From Thermoplasmata archaeon (GTDB lineage: Archaea; Thermoplasmatota; Thermoplasmata; Thermoplasmatales; Thermoplasmataceae), in assembly GCA_021797735.1 (NCBI GenBank), contig JAJZZE010000024.1, positions 1-64,000 on the forward strand: 64,000 nucleotides of DNA. Reading direction: 5' to 3'. The translations under genes were made by a program, and so were the position numbers. The notes beneath the pieces are model-generated. The model saw only the letters and a program-made list of their open reading frames with translations. It was not told the origin of the DNA and searched no databases. Position 1 is the first letter of the stretch, and each line of letters opens with the position of its first letter. This document shows, piece by piece, positions 17,834 to 27,119 of this stretch.

Positions 17834-19534
17834 ATGGATACGGACATTGCCTTTCTTCACCCACCAAGCATCTATGATTTCAGGAAACGTACACTTAAGG
17901 AAGGGCCAATTGGAGATGTAGTCCCATCCACACCATTATTCGAGATGTACCCCATTGGATTTGTAAGTATGCTTGGCTATGCACTGAAGCACGGGTACAG
18001 GGGCAGGATTTCAAACATTGCAGTACTGATGTTATCAAGCAATAAATTTGAAGTTGAGAAGTATATAAAAAATATTGATTCGGAGATATATGGCATTGAT
18101 CTTCACTGGCTTCCGCATGTACAGGGTGCCTTTAACATAGCAAAAATTGTTAAGAGACTACATCCTGATAAAAAGGTTCTATTTGGTGGATTTACCTCAT
18201 CGTACTTTGCTGAGGACATAATGAGAAGCAATGAGGCTGTTGATTTTATACTGACAGGGGACTTTATGGAGAAACAGCTTGTTACACTTTTGGATACAGT
18301 TGAGAGAGGTAAAAGTCTGGAGATGGTTCCAAACCTGGTTTACAGGGATGGAGACAAAATCAGGAGAAATAAACCATTAAAAGATGATAACCCCGGTGAT
18401 TCCGTATTTATTGATTACGGGATTCTTATAAAAAATGCAATAAAATATCATGATATTCGTGGCCATCTTCCATATTATAACTGGATAAGGAATCCAGTGG
18501 CAGTAACACTGATTCAGAGAGGGTGCCAGTATAACTGTGGCTTCTGTGGTGGATCAAACTTTGCCTACAGTAATAATTATTATCCAGTGTCACCTGTAAG
18601 AAGGTCTCCAGAAATTATAGCAGATGAGATTGAGGCAGTAAAGGAAACAATAAGTTCACCGGTTTTCATTGCAGGCGATATAAACCAGACGGGTGAAAAG
18701 CACTATACTGCACTCTTCAGGGAAATCCATTCAAGAAAACTTGACCTTCCCATCCTCACAGAGTATTTCGTGCCACCTGGAAGGGATTATTTCAGGGACC
18801 TTTCCCGGAATGTGGTTGATTTTTCCTGTGAAATATCACCGGATTCCTCTATTCCTAATATAAGAAATATAACCGGAAGATATTATTCCAATGATGCCCT
18901 AGAAAAATCTATTTCACTTGCCAGGGAATTTGGGTCAAAAAAGTTTGATGTTTATTTCTCCATCGGGCTGCCATACCAGACAGTTGAGGATGTAATGAAG
19001 GATGGGGCATACTATGAGCACCTTTCCAGGGATTTTGGAAGCAAGGAGATGCCTGTATATGGATTTATATCACCGCTCACACCATTTCTCGATCCCGGAT
19101 CACTCTTCTACGAGATGAGGGAAAAATATGGATACACTATTAATGGAAGCAACATTATGGATTATTACAATATACTTGATAGAGGTTCTTCATGGGAGGA
19201 TTTTCTGAATTATTATACAAAATGGATGTCCAGAGAGGATATTATTAAGGCAACTTACCTTGCCGGGATAAAAATGGTTGAAATTGGCAGCAGACTTGGA
19301 TATATTCAATATGAAGAAAAGAACAGGATTATAAACAATATCATGAACTATATGAATGGCGGTGAATATATATCACATGAGGATAAGAGCCGGCATCTGA
19401 CATACCTTGTGAAGGAGATAGACTGGTCCAGGAAACATGGCCTTACATTCGATTCTTCCCTTGTTTTTATTTATTCTGTTTTTGAGAGAGTAAAGGATGA
19501 ATTTAATTATATTTTTGGGAAAAAACATGGTTGA
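17834..19534 (+). CDS. B12-binding domain / radical SAM protein (Ta0216-like)
   Basis: About 566 residues. The first ~160 residues resemble a cobalamin-binding domain (ending GGFTSSYFAEDIM and DFILTGD). The radical SAM cluster motif CxxxCxxC follows at about residue 230 (RGCQYNCGFCGG), then a TIM-barrel-like region with SCEISPDSSIP and FSIGLPYQTVEDV. This layout matches a B12-binding radical SAM family recognised in Thermoplasmata; its reaction is not known to me. The ATG at 17834 is preferred over an upstream TTG (17804) because it sits about 20-25 bp after a TATA-like sequence. The gene is GC-richer than its neighbours (25 of 60 bases in 19081-19140) and may have been acquired. Confidence 0.82.
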   Translation: MDTDIAFLHPPSIYDFRKRTLKEGPIGDVVPSTPLFEMYPIGFVSMLGYALKHGYRGRISNIAVLMLSSNKFEVEKYIKNIDSEIYGIDLHWLPHVQGAFNIAKIVKRLHPDKKVLFGGFTSSYFAEDIMRSNEAVDFILTGDFMEKQLVTLLDTVERGKSLEMVPNLVYRDGDKIRRNKPLKDDNPGDSVFIDYGILIKNAIKYHDIRGHLPYYNWIRNPVAVTLIQRGCQYNCGFCGGSNFAYSNNYYPVSPVRRSPEIIADEIEAVKETISSPVFIAGDINQTGEKHYTALFREIHSRKLDLPILTEYFVPPGRDYFRDLSRNVVDFSCEISPDSSIPNIRNITGRYYSNDALEKSISLAREFGSKKFDVYFSIGLPYQTVEDVMKDGAYYEHLSRDFGSKEMPVYGFISPLTPFLDPGSLFYEMREKYGYTINGSNIMDYYNILDRGSSWEDFLNYYTKWMSREDIIKATYLAGIKMVEIGSRLGYIQYEEKNRIINNIMNYMNGGEYISHEDKSRHLTYLVKEIDWSRKHGLTFDSSLVFIYSVFERVKDEFNYIFGKKHG

Positions 19535-19555
19535 AATATAAGCATAATTACCAGA

Positions 19556-20944
19556 TCATTTAACCCCGGAATCAATACGCTTTTCCATCATTGCTTTAGT
19601 TGAGGATATGGCTATCAGGAGTATAGCCAGAACAACCAGGACAAGGCCAGTAGCCTCAACATACCACGAAAGGGTGATCGTATATACCAGTACACCGAAC
19701 GCACCAATTGTTGTACCGGTGCCTGCAAATGCCACAATAATATTCTTCAGGATGTTCTGCTCCCTGACAAAGTAGATAAATACAAGTAATATCCCTGCAA
19801 GCAATGGCATAAGGAAAAAGGCAAATAGCAGATGCCCGTTTGTAAATGCCTGGTCATATAGATATCCTGCTCCTCCAGCCGGTGGGGTGCCCGGAGACCC
19901 GAAACCATAATATGTTTCATTGAATTCCATGGAATAACCCACTCCTATCATTACAGCCATAGTTGCCATCCATATATACATCTCCAGCGCCTGCAGTAAT
20001 CTTTCAGGCTTCTTTAAAGAGAGGGCATAATAAAGGCCAGCTATAGAAATAAGGGCACCGGCCCCAATCAGACCGGTCTGGCTGTCATCAAGGGCAAGAC
20101 CGTTCATTCCTCCTGTTCCGGATATAAATAATGTAGGAATGGAATATGTACCAAAGGCTGATATAAAGTAAAGATAACTCATGGAAATGACTCCAAATAC
20201 TGAAATCAAAAGGCTGACATTTACTATTCCTCTTTTCATGGATGATAATTTTTCATAGCCAATGTAAATTGCAGCCAGGGCTACAATCACTCCCATTACT
20301 GCCGGCAGCATCTGATGCGAATGTGAGGTAAAAAGATTGCCCAGGAAAGTATTTAATCCTCCCCATGCAATTACATAATTATTGAACCATGGAACCGAGG
20401 CAAAGCCAAATAGAAAACCATATTCATAGATTACTCCCATTAGCGATGCAATGATGCCGGATACGGTACCCACAAGAAGAAGTGTATATGCACCCCAGAT
20501 TTTTCGAAACTTTTCCCTGTCATGGAATGGCATGAGAATAAGCGATACAAGAAATATAACTGCAAGAATAATCATCCATACATCCCTAATAGCCTGAAGG
20601 GCGTAGTCAATATTTGCAAAACGTGCTGGATAATAAAAGGCTATTCCTAAAGCGCTGATGAGTAAAAATGGATATGTACCGATATTTACAATTTTTCTTT
20701 CAAATGGTAGAAGGTTCAGAAGCTCAGAAGAATATATAAACAGAAGAAAAACAAATGGTATCATTATCGTGTGGATATAATTAACCATATCAGGGGTAAA
20801 ATCCCCCAGTTTGAACCAGCTAACACCCGGCAATAACGGACCGATTAGAAGAAACAGGGTAATATAAATAAAGACTGCCATGGAATTATGCCGCGGGCTT
20901 AAAATAAAATTTTTAATGGCATAACCATTAAAGACTCCATGCAT
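19556..20944 (-). CDS. Polytopic membrane protein with conserved-looking histidines, function unknown
   Basis: A 462-residue protein with about twelve hydrophobic helices. Histidines sit in or near helices: YIHTIMIPF (about residue 56), SHSHQMLPAVMG (about 210) and TNGHLLFAFFL (about 370). Paired histidines in a helix are seen in heme-binding membrane proteins such as NnrS or heme-copper oxidase relatives, but the full ligand set of either family was not identified, so a heme role is only a guess. The gene is convergent with the radical SAM gene (21 bases apart) and is much GC-richer than the average here (33 of 60 bases in 20041-20100). A truncated miniature element lies just upstream. Confidence 0.6.
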   Translation of the reverse strand: MHGVFNGYAIKNFILSPRHNSMAVFIYITLFLLIGPLLPGVSWFKLGDFTPDMVNYIHTIMIPFVFLLFIYSSELLNLLPFERKIVNIGTYPFLLISALGIAFYYPARFANIDYALQAIRDVWMIILAVIFLVSLILMPFHDREKFRKIWGAYTLLLVGTVSGIIASLMGVIYEYGFLFGFASVPWFNNYVIAWGGLNTFLGNLFTSHSHQMLPAVMGVIVALAAIYIGYEKLSSMKRGIVNVSLLISVFGVISMSYLYFISAFGTYSIPTLFISGTGGMNGLALDDSQTGLIGAGALISIAGLYYALSLKKPERLLQALEMYIWMATMAVMIGVGYSMEFNETYYGFGSPGTPPAGGAGYLYDQAFTNGHLLFAFFLMPLLAGILLVFIYFVREQNILKNIIVAFAGTGTTIGAFGVLVYTITLSWYVEATGLVLVVLAILLIAISSTKAMMEKRIDSGVK

Positions 20945-20986
20945 ATAAAGTTTATATAGATTTAATTATTAAATATTGTGATTTTA

Positions 20987-21120
20987 ACTATGGCAGAAAT
21001 AAACCACCAGGAATTGTAAAAAGGAAAGGCACAGTGTAAAAACAGCTATTATAAGCCTGTTGACAGGAAGATAGTATAATACTTGCCGGTAACATAAATA
21101 ATACACCATATTGGAATGAA
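20987..21120 (+). mobile_element. Truncated, internally deleted copy of the 30.4-kb miniature element
   Basis: The left end (ACTATGGCAGAAATAAAC) matches the terminal repeat of the element at 30373-30660 with few changes, and the internal segment AACAGCTATTATAAGCCTG with the following ~60 bases is nearly identical to 30521-30600. About 110 bases between these blocks are missing relative to the complete copy, and the right terminal repeat is absent. It ends a few bases before the stop codon of the convergent GT-C gene. Confidence 0.7.
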
Positions 21121-21124
21121 AATG

Positions 21125-22972
21125 TTAAACCCTATTGAAGGATATTTTATATTTTGGTGGTATAAACAGTATATTTTTAATTTTTGTTACCCTGTTATTA
21201 TGTATTTTATATGTTGCATAACCGAGATTTGTATTATTATATGCTATTACTTTTATTGTAACATTCCCGGGTATATTTTCGCCCCTTACTGGATATAGAT
21301 AAAATGTCTTTGTCTGGCCTGGTGATATTGAATTATTGCTGACATTAAATAAATAACCATCATAATTTGTTTCGTTTACCATGGCACGGAAATAAAGATT
21401 TTTATCTGAACTACCACTATATGTTAAATTAACCTCTATATATTTTATACTGCCACCTTTAATTTCTGGCTTTATGGAATTTATATTTACCTTATTGGTA
21501 TGGTAATAATTAATGCCCGAAAATATAACCACAATTATTACAATAAATATGAATGCTATATATGCAAACCTTTTCAATTTTTTATAATTTATCTTTTTAA
21601 TGCTTATAAGATCTTTACCATAGTTTATATCCTCTATAACCAGTAATGATAATACCGGCCAGTATATGAAATATCCCGGAAGTACACGGTAATTAAAGAA
21701 AAATATTAAAACTGGAAATACAAACAGTTCATATTTTAATAAATCATAATATTTTATATAAATAACTATTGACATTATAAATACCAGAGTGAATGCAATG
21801 GTAAAGGCAGTATATGGAATGTAAATATAACCCATGAATGAAAGCTGCGATATGCCATAGCCTATGCCTATTAGACGGTTTAATTCTGGTGATAAAACAT
21901 TAGTAATATATGTAACTGGACTTAAAATAATAAAATAACCGTTTATCAGTAAAAAAACTGCAGATGCAATTAAAAGCCACTGGATAGCCTTTTTTAATCC
22001 CCTTTCACGGTAAATCATATATATAATAAATGGAAAAATAAAAATGGGGAACTGCTTTGCGGATATGGATAAACCAAAAAATATTCCGGATAAAAATGGA
22101 TTTTTATAGAGAAAATAATATGAAATCATTAAAGATGAAACCCATAATATACCTATTATGGCATCAACCGCAGAGTACATATACACAAAATTCACTATAA
22201 TTGCCATTACCCCCAGCAATGCCAGTCTTTTATCTTGGAATTTTTTATACACTAAGATTAACGGTATAATAGATAATAATCCTATTATGGTATTATCCAG
22301 CCTGCCTATAAAAAAATATGGTATGTATGCAATAAAGGCCAGTGCAGGATATCCCATAAATGTTATTACTGCGCCATATGTTGTTGGCGTTGTATAGTCA
22401 AGGTTAAAATTTTTATAAATGGAGAAAATATTTGCTGTTGTTGAATGTATATACGGATTTAAGCCACCTAAAAATTGTTTTGCCGAGTATAGATCTATTA
22501 AATATTCATCATCTACTGAAAGGTTTATCATTAAGGTTGTTATCATTATTCCTGCGGATAACGTTAAAATAAACAGCAATACTATTATCCCGATATTTTT
22601 TTGAGTGAAAAAATCTTTATCTAACAGTTTATAACTGTTTTTATCATAATAATGTTCTATCAGTAGTACCATCGCAATAATAAAAATAACTATGATTATT
22701 TTAAGGTAAATATTTCTTAAAAGGTTTATTATCAGTAAAACAGGCAATAAAAAAATTAGATACCTTAAAAGATGAATATAATTTTCGTGAATCTTTATTT
22801 TAGCATTGATACTGGATAAAAATAGAAATATAAATGAAAATATTATGAAAAAAGATTCTAATAGTATTGCATATATATTAAAATAACCATAAAAACCCCA
22901 TAGAATAAATGGTATAAGCACAGACATCGTCGAAATTTCATTTAATACTATCCGGTATTCTTTATCGTTCAT
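21125..22972 (-). CDS. GT-C type membrane glycosyltransferase-like protein
   Basis: A 615-residue protein with about eleven to twelve transmembrane helices in the first ~490 residues and a C-terminal ~110-residue soluble domain of beta-strand character (after residue ~500), probably outside the cell. The first long loop contains VDDEYLIDLYSAKQFLGGLNPY, with an acidic pair in the place where GT-C enzymes (PMT/ArnT/DUF2029 type) carry catalytic Asp/Glu. The fold would use a polyprenyl-phosphate sugar donor and act on the outer face. The family assignment rests on topology and this loop only. The stop codon lies next to a truncated miniature element, so the C-terminus may not be the ancestral one. 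Confidence 0.65.
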   Translation of the reverse strand: MNDKEYRIVLNEISTMSVLIPFILWGFYGYFNIYAILLESFFIIFSFIFLFLSSINAKIKIHENYIHLLRYLIFLLPVLLIINLLRNIYLKIIIVIFIIAMVLLIEHYYDKNSYKLLDKDFFTQKNIGIIVLLFILTLSAGIMITTLMINLSVDDEYLIDLYSAKQFLGGLNPYIHSTTANIFSIYKNFNLDYTTPTTYGAVITFMGYPALAFIAYIPYFFIGRLDNTIIGLLSIIPLILVYKKFQDKRLALLGVMAIIVNFVYMYSAVDAIIGILWVSSLMISYYFLYKNPFLSGIFFGLSISAKQFPIFIFPFIIYMIYRERGLKKAIQWLLIASAVFLLINGYFIILSPVTYITNVLSPELNRLIGIGYGISQLSFMGYIYIPYTAFTIAFTLVFIMSIVIYIKYYDLLKYELFVFPVLIFFFNYRVLPGYFIYWPVLSLLVIEDINYGKDLISIKKINYKKLKRFAYIAFIFIVIIVVIFSGINYYHTNKVNINSIKPEIKGGSIKYIEVNLTYSGSSDKNLYFRAMVNETNYDGYLFNVSNNSISPGQTKTFYLYPVRGENIPGNVTIKVIAYNNTNLGYATYKIHNNRVTKIKNILFIPPKYKISFNRV

Positions 22973-23157
22973 TTACATCACATAACCATAGCATGAGATT
23001 ATATTGGCTGGGTTTTAATTTAACATGGTTATATTAATCTTTTTAATATATTTATTGTACATGACTATCCATGGTTATATAGATACAGAGTGTAATTTAT
23101 TACTTTCAAACTATAATCCGGGAAACAATTTAATATTTTGTTGTACTATATACAGTT

Positions 23158-23946
23158 ATGATGCCCCGAGTTATGTCTGTTGCCTCCACGGATTCTGGCG
23201 GTGGAGCAGGAACAATGGCGGATTTAAAGACATTCACAGCCTTAAAGGTCTTTGGTACAGCTGTTGTTGTGTCATTAACCGCACAGAATAGCGTTTCTGT
23301 AAAATCAATATATGAACTGCCATTAAAATTTATAGATGACCAGTTTGATGAAATTCTGGATGATATAGGTACAGATGCCGCCAAAACAGGAATGCTATAT
23401 TCATCCAGTATAATAAGGGAGGTTGCAGATAAATTTATCCAGTATGATGTAAAAAACATTGTTATAGACCCTGTAATGGTTTCAAAAACAAATGTGAGGT
23501 TATTAAAGGAGGATGCGATAGATACCATGGTAAATAAACTTATGAAAATAGCGTGCCTGATAACACCAAATATACCTGAGGCTGAGGTTATCTCAAAAAG
23601 TAAAATAAATAATTATAATGATATAAAAAATGCCGCTAAAATAATTTATAACAGTATTAATACAAAGGTTTTAATTAAGGGCGGGCATTATAATTCATAT
23701 TTTTCAGATGATATTCTGTATGATGGAAATGAGTTTTATGAATTTAAAAGGAAAAGAATAGATACAAAAAATACACATGGCACCGGTGATACACTGTCGT
23801 CTGCAATTGCATCCTATATAGCTAAGGGTATGCCACTAAATGAGGCAATAGGGAATGCAAGGGAATATATAGAGGGAGCTATTAAAAACTCATTTCCAAT
23901 GGGTAAGGGTTATGGCCCTTTAAATCATTTCTGGGTGATAAAATGA
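23158..23946 (+). CDS. thiD: Hydroxymethylpyrimidine/phosphomethylpyrimidine kinase
   Basis: A 262-residue ribokinase-fold kinase. Features are SVASTDSGGGAGTMADLKTF at the N-terminus, DPVMVSKTN, TPNIPEAE, VLIKGGHY and the C-terminal anion-hole motif NTHGTGDTLSSAI with the catalytic Asp. ThiD phosphorylates HMP and HMP-phosphate to give HMP-PP for thiamine synthesis. The start is ATG at 23158 (or the next ATG), with TTTAATATTTT about 26 bp upstream. The normal fused ThiN domain found in many archaeal ThiD proteins is absent. The stop overlaps the start of the following AIR-synthase-like gene by 4 bases, so the two are translationally coupled. Confidence 0.93.
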   Translation: MMPRVMSVASTDSGGGAGTMADLKTFTALKVFGTAVVVSLTAQNSVSVKSIYELPLKFIDDQFDEILDDIGTDAAKTGMLYSSSIIREVADKFIQYDVKNIVIDPVMVSKTNVRLLKEDAIDTMVNKLMKIACLITPNIPEAEVISKSKINNYNDIKNAAKIIYNSINTKVLIKGGHYNSYFSDDILYDGNEFYEFKRKRIDTKNTHGTGDTLSSAIASYIAKGMPLNEAIGNAREYIEGAIKNSFPMGKGYGPLNHFWVIK

Positions 23947-24971
23947 TAGGTAAAATATCAAGGGATTTTTTTGAGAAAAATATTATAAACAGGATAGGAA
24001 AGACTAGGGAAGAGGTTGTTGTTCCACCTAAAAATGGTGTTGATGTTGGAATAGTGAAAGTTGGGAATAAATATATGGTACTGACAACAGACCCGTTATA
24101 CATTGATAAAACATTCGGATTAAAAAAGGCTGCATGGTTTGCATTCCATATACTGTTATCTGATATGTACACCTCGGGAATAAGGGCTGATTATATGAGC
24201 ATAGATTTAAATCTGCCATTAAGTATAAGGGATGAGGAATTTAATGAGATCTGGGACGTTATAAATGAAGAATCCTTAAAATATAACATAGAAATAGTAA
24301 CAGGACATACGGCAAGGTATGCAAACACAGATTACCCAATGCTTGGTGGTGTTACACTGGTGGGTATCGGTGATAATTATATAACAACTGAAAATGCAAA
24401 AATTAATGATAAAATAATAATGACAAAAACATGTGCCCTTGAAGCTTCTGTTGTATTATCATATACCTTTCCCCAGTATGTTAAGGACAAACTTGGAATA
24501 GATACATTAAGTGATTTAAATAACATGTTTTACGATATGTCCTGCATACGTGAGGAGGAACTGTCAATAGATTATGGCATAGATAAGATAACATCAATGC
24601 ATGATGCAACGGAGGGTGGTTTATTAAATTCAATTTACGAGATAGGAATAGCATCTAATAATGGATTACTGGTAAATATGGAAAAAATAATAATAAATGA
24701 TAATGTAAAAAAAATCTGTGAACTATTCAGTATAAATCCATTGAGGTCTATAAGTGAGGGTACATTGCTGATAACAGTAAAAAATGAATATGCAGATGAA
24801 TTCCTTAATATACTTAGAGAGAATAAAATAGAATCCGAAATAATAGGTGAAATAAAGGATAAATCATACGGAATAAAAATAAAGGAAAACGATAATTATT
24901 ATGATATAAAGCCCGAAGATGACCAGTTCTGGTCCGCAATAATAAATGGAACTAAGGACAATTTAAAATAG
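23943..24971 (+). CDS. AIR-synthase/HypE-fold protein, possible ATP-dependent kinase in thiamine metabolism
   Basis: A 342-residue protein with the two-domain PurM/HypE/ThiL fold. Visible features are VVPPKNGVDVGIV, VLTTDPLYI (the N-terminal Asp of the ATP site), HILLSDMYTSG, EIVTGHTARY and MHDATEGGLLNSIYEIG, the HDATEGG motif typical of HypE-like and AIR-synthase-related proteins. No hydrogenase maturation genes are nearby. The 4-base overlap with thiD suggests a thiamine-related role, for example as a stand-in for ThiL, but classical ThiL motifs (DxGDDAA) are not evident. The 3' end overlaps convergent threonine synthase by 9 bases. The fold is well supported; the function is inferred from context. 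Confidence 0.75.
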   Translation: MIGKISRDFFEKNIINRIGKTREEVVVPPKNGVDVGIVKVGNKYMVLTTDPLYIDKTFGLKKAAWFAFHILLSDMYTSGIRADYMSIDLNLPLSIRDEEFNEIWDVINEESLKYNIEIVTGHTARYANTDYPMLGGVTLVGIGDNYITTENAKINDKIIMTKTCALEASVVLSYTFPQYVKDKLGIDTLSDLNNMFYDMSCIREEELSIDYGIDKITSMHDATEGGLLNSIYEIGIASNNGLLVNMEKIIINDNVKKICELFSINPLRSISEGTLLITVKNEYADEFLNILRENKIESEIIGEIKDKSYGIKIKENDNYYDIKPEDDQFWSAIINGTKDNLK

Positions 24972-26129
24972 AACATCCTCCATATTCATAGCATTATATT
25001 TCAAATCCATATCAAGATCCTTCAATATATTTCCTGTCAGAATTGATGCAACAGTATCACTTTTGCCTATTACATTGCTATCCCTTAATTTTTTTACTCC
25101 GGCTAAAGATGCAGCGGATGCCGGCTCACATCCAATTCCAGACCCATCTATTATTCTCTTTGCTTCTATTATTTCCCTATCAGATACCTTCTCAACAATT
25201 CCCTTTGTAAATTCTATGGATCTTTTCGCCTTCTTAAAATTTACAGGATTGCCTATTCTTATTGCCGATGCTATTGTTTCTGCCTTAACAGGTACTATCT
25301 TATCCATTTTACCGTTTATATAATCATAAAACGGTGATGCACCTTCTGCCTGTATTGCTATTAATTTCGGAACATTTTTTATCTTGTCCATAGATTTTAA
25401 TTCCATAAGGGCTTTGCCAAATGCTGATGTATTACCAAGATTTCCCGCAGGAAATGATATAAAATCCGGTTCCAGTTTTTCCATTATCTCAAATATTATT
25501 GTTTTCTGGCCTTCTATTCTCCATGGATTCAATGAATTTAAAACATAAAAATCATCTCTTTTTTTCAATGTTTCCCTTACATTTGCCATGGCTGTATCGA
25601 AATCTCCATTTATATTAACTATATTGGCACCGTATGCTATTGCCTGAAACAATTTATTTTTTGATATTCTGCCTTCCGGTATAAGTACATAGCTATTTAT
25701 ACCGGCAAATGAACTGTAACTTGCCGCAGCAGCAGATGTATTACCGGTAGATGCACATAATGTTTTCTTAAAACCCAATCTCATTGCCTCAGAAACTGCA
25801 ACAGTCATACCCCGGTCTTTAAAAGAGCCGGTGGGGTTTTCTCCCTCGTGCTTTAAAAATATATTTTCTATTCCAGAGTAATCAGATATTTTAAAATTTT
25901 TATACAAATTTGTGTTTCCTTCCCTCTTTGTTACTATATATTTTTTGTCTATTCCCGGGTGTATTAAATTTTTATATTTCCAGACGCCATCATAATTGGA
26001 TAACTCAAAACTGTCAAGATCATTCTGAATAATATCTAAAATATTACCGCATTTATCACATAGATAACTACTCCTATTTATATCATATTCACTGTTACAT
26101 ACGGGACATCTTAATATTGAATAAACCAT
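24963..26129 (-). CDS. thrC: Threonine synthase
   Basis: A 388-residue fold-type II PLP enzyme. It begins with a zinc-ribbon-like piece (LRCPVCNSEYD ... YLCDKCGN) that is common in archaeal threonine synthases, then carries FLKHEGENPTGSFKDRGM, in which the Lys of SFKDRG binds PLP, STGNTSAAAASYSSFAG and the phosphate-binding FPAGNLGNTSAFGKA. It converts O-phosphohomoserine to threonine. The 3' end overlaps the convergent HypE-like gene. The catalytic set appears intact and the length is normal. A TATA-like run is not obvious immediately upstream; Sec61-beta lies 47 bases upstream on the same strand and may share its promoter. Confidence 0.93.
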   Translation of the reverse strand: MVYSILRCPVCNSEYDINRSSYLCDKCGNILDIIQNDLDSFELSNYDGVWKYKNLIHPGIDKKYIVTKREGNTNLYKNFKISDYSGIENIFLKHEGENPTGSFKDRGMTVAVSEAMRLGFKKTLCASTGNTSAAAASYSSFAGINSYVLIPEGRISKNKLFQAIAYGANIVNINGDFDTAMANVRETLKKRDDFYVLNSLNPWRIEGQKTIIFEIMEKLEPDFISFPAGNLGNTSAFGKALMELKSMDKIKNVPKLIAIQAEGASPFYDYINGKMDKIVPVKAETIASAIRIGNPVNFKKAKRSIEFTKGIVEKVSDREIIEAKRIIDGSGIGCEPASAASLAGVKKLRDSNVIGKSDTVASILTGNILKDLDMDLKYNAMNMEDVLF

Positions 26130-26176
26130 TGAATGGTTAATGATAAATCCTATAAATTTTTTGTTATTTTGGGTAA

Positions 26177-26344
26177 TCAGATTGGCCAGAAAACTTTAGC
26201 AAGTTCAACTATTACCGCCATTGCTATTCCCATGTAAATGATTAACTTTGGATCTATAGCGGGACCCTTTATTTCCTCCTCGTTGAAATACCTTATCAAC
26301 CCTGCTCCCGACTGGAAGTTTTCATTGTTATTATCTTTAGCCAT
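26177..26344 (-). CDS. secG: Preprotein translocase Sec61-beta subunit
   Basis: A 55-residue protein starting with ATG at 26344. After a short Asn-rich N-terminus it reads SGAGLIRYFNEEEIKGPAID, the hallmark of archaeal Sec61-beta, then one transmembrane helix ending VELAKVFWPI. It is the small tail-anchored subunit of the SecYEG/Sec61 channel for protein export. A TATA-like ATAATTTAAAT (about 26363-26373) lies about 25 bp upstream. It is on the same strand as threonine synthase, 47 bases upstream of it. Confidence 0.93.
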   Translation of the reverse strand: MAKDNNNENFQSGAGLIRYFNEEEIKGPAIDPKLIIYMGIAMAVIVELAKVFWPI

Positions 26345-26403
26345 ATGATAAATGATTTAAAACTATAATTTAAATGTTTTTATTATAGTGGGATATTTAT
26401 AAA

Positions 26404-26997
26404 TTAAAATTTCAGTTTGTTATAATTTTTGTATAAATCTTCTATAAAATTGTCCTCATTACAATTTTGAATGAATAATTTACATTCGATACTATATGTC
26501 CTTATTGTAAAAAAATTGCATTTAAAATCTATATTTTCATGAACGCTAAGGGTTATTCTGGTATTTTTCTGTGTTATTTCCATTATGTTATTTATGTTTA
26601 TAGTTAAAAATGGCGTATCAGATAATATATGGGTGTCAAAAAGCTGGTAAAAATAAAGATAATAATTATCCATAACAATTTTTACTTCTATATTTTTATT
26701 TTTTATAATTTTTTTTATCACATTATAATTGTTGTTTTTTACAATGGCATTAAAATTATTATCCATCCCATTTATATCATTTAAACTATATTTTTTTACC
26801 TTTTTTATAAAAAATGTTTCTGATAAATGATTATAATATGTAAATGGAAATATTGTAATTGATCCTATTATGATGAATAATACAATGGTATAAAACATAT
26901 AATAAAACGCGAAATCCTTATATCCATATGACATGAAATATGCTATAACTAAGGATAACGCAAGGCATGAAACAAAATAATAGGTATTTTTTATCAT
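26404..26997 (-). CDS. Hypothetical membrane-anchored protein
   Basis: A 197-residue protein with two N-terminal transmembrane helices (about 8-26 and 31-52) separated by a short loop, then a ~140-residue polar domain rich in Asn, Ile and Lys that is probably cytosolic. No motif is recognised. It lies upstream of secG on the same strand with 59 bases between them, and is divergent from the signal peptidase gene. Its composition matches the most AT-rich genes of the window. The two-helix hairpin plus soluble domain resembles many uncharacterised archaeal membrane proteins of the bPH2 sort, but I cannot establish membership. Confidence 0.55.
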   Translation of the reverse strand: MIKNTYYFVSCLALSLVIAYFMSYGYKDFAFYYMFYTIVLFIIIGSITIFPFTYYNHLSETFFIKKVKKYSLNDINGMDNNFNAIVKNNNYNVIKKIIKNKNIEVKIVMDNYYLYFYQLFDTHILSDTPFLTININNIMEITQKNTRITLSVHENIDFKCNFFTIRTYSIECKLFIQNCNEDNFIEDLYKNYNKLKF

Positions 26998-27119
26998 TGT
27001 ATAATATAAATTTATATATTATACTAATATTTATTGCCTGCAGGCGGTATTATTTCTGTAAATAATAAAAAAACAGTTGATTATAACAATTTAAATAATA
27101 TTTTTCTATTAACTAAAAG

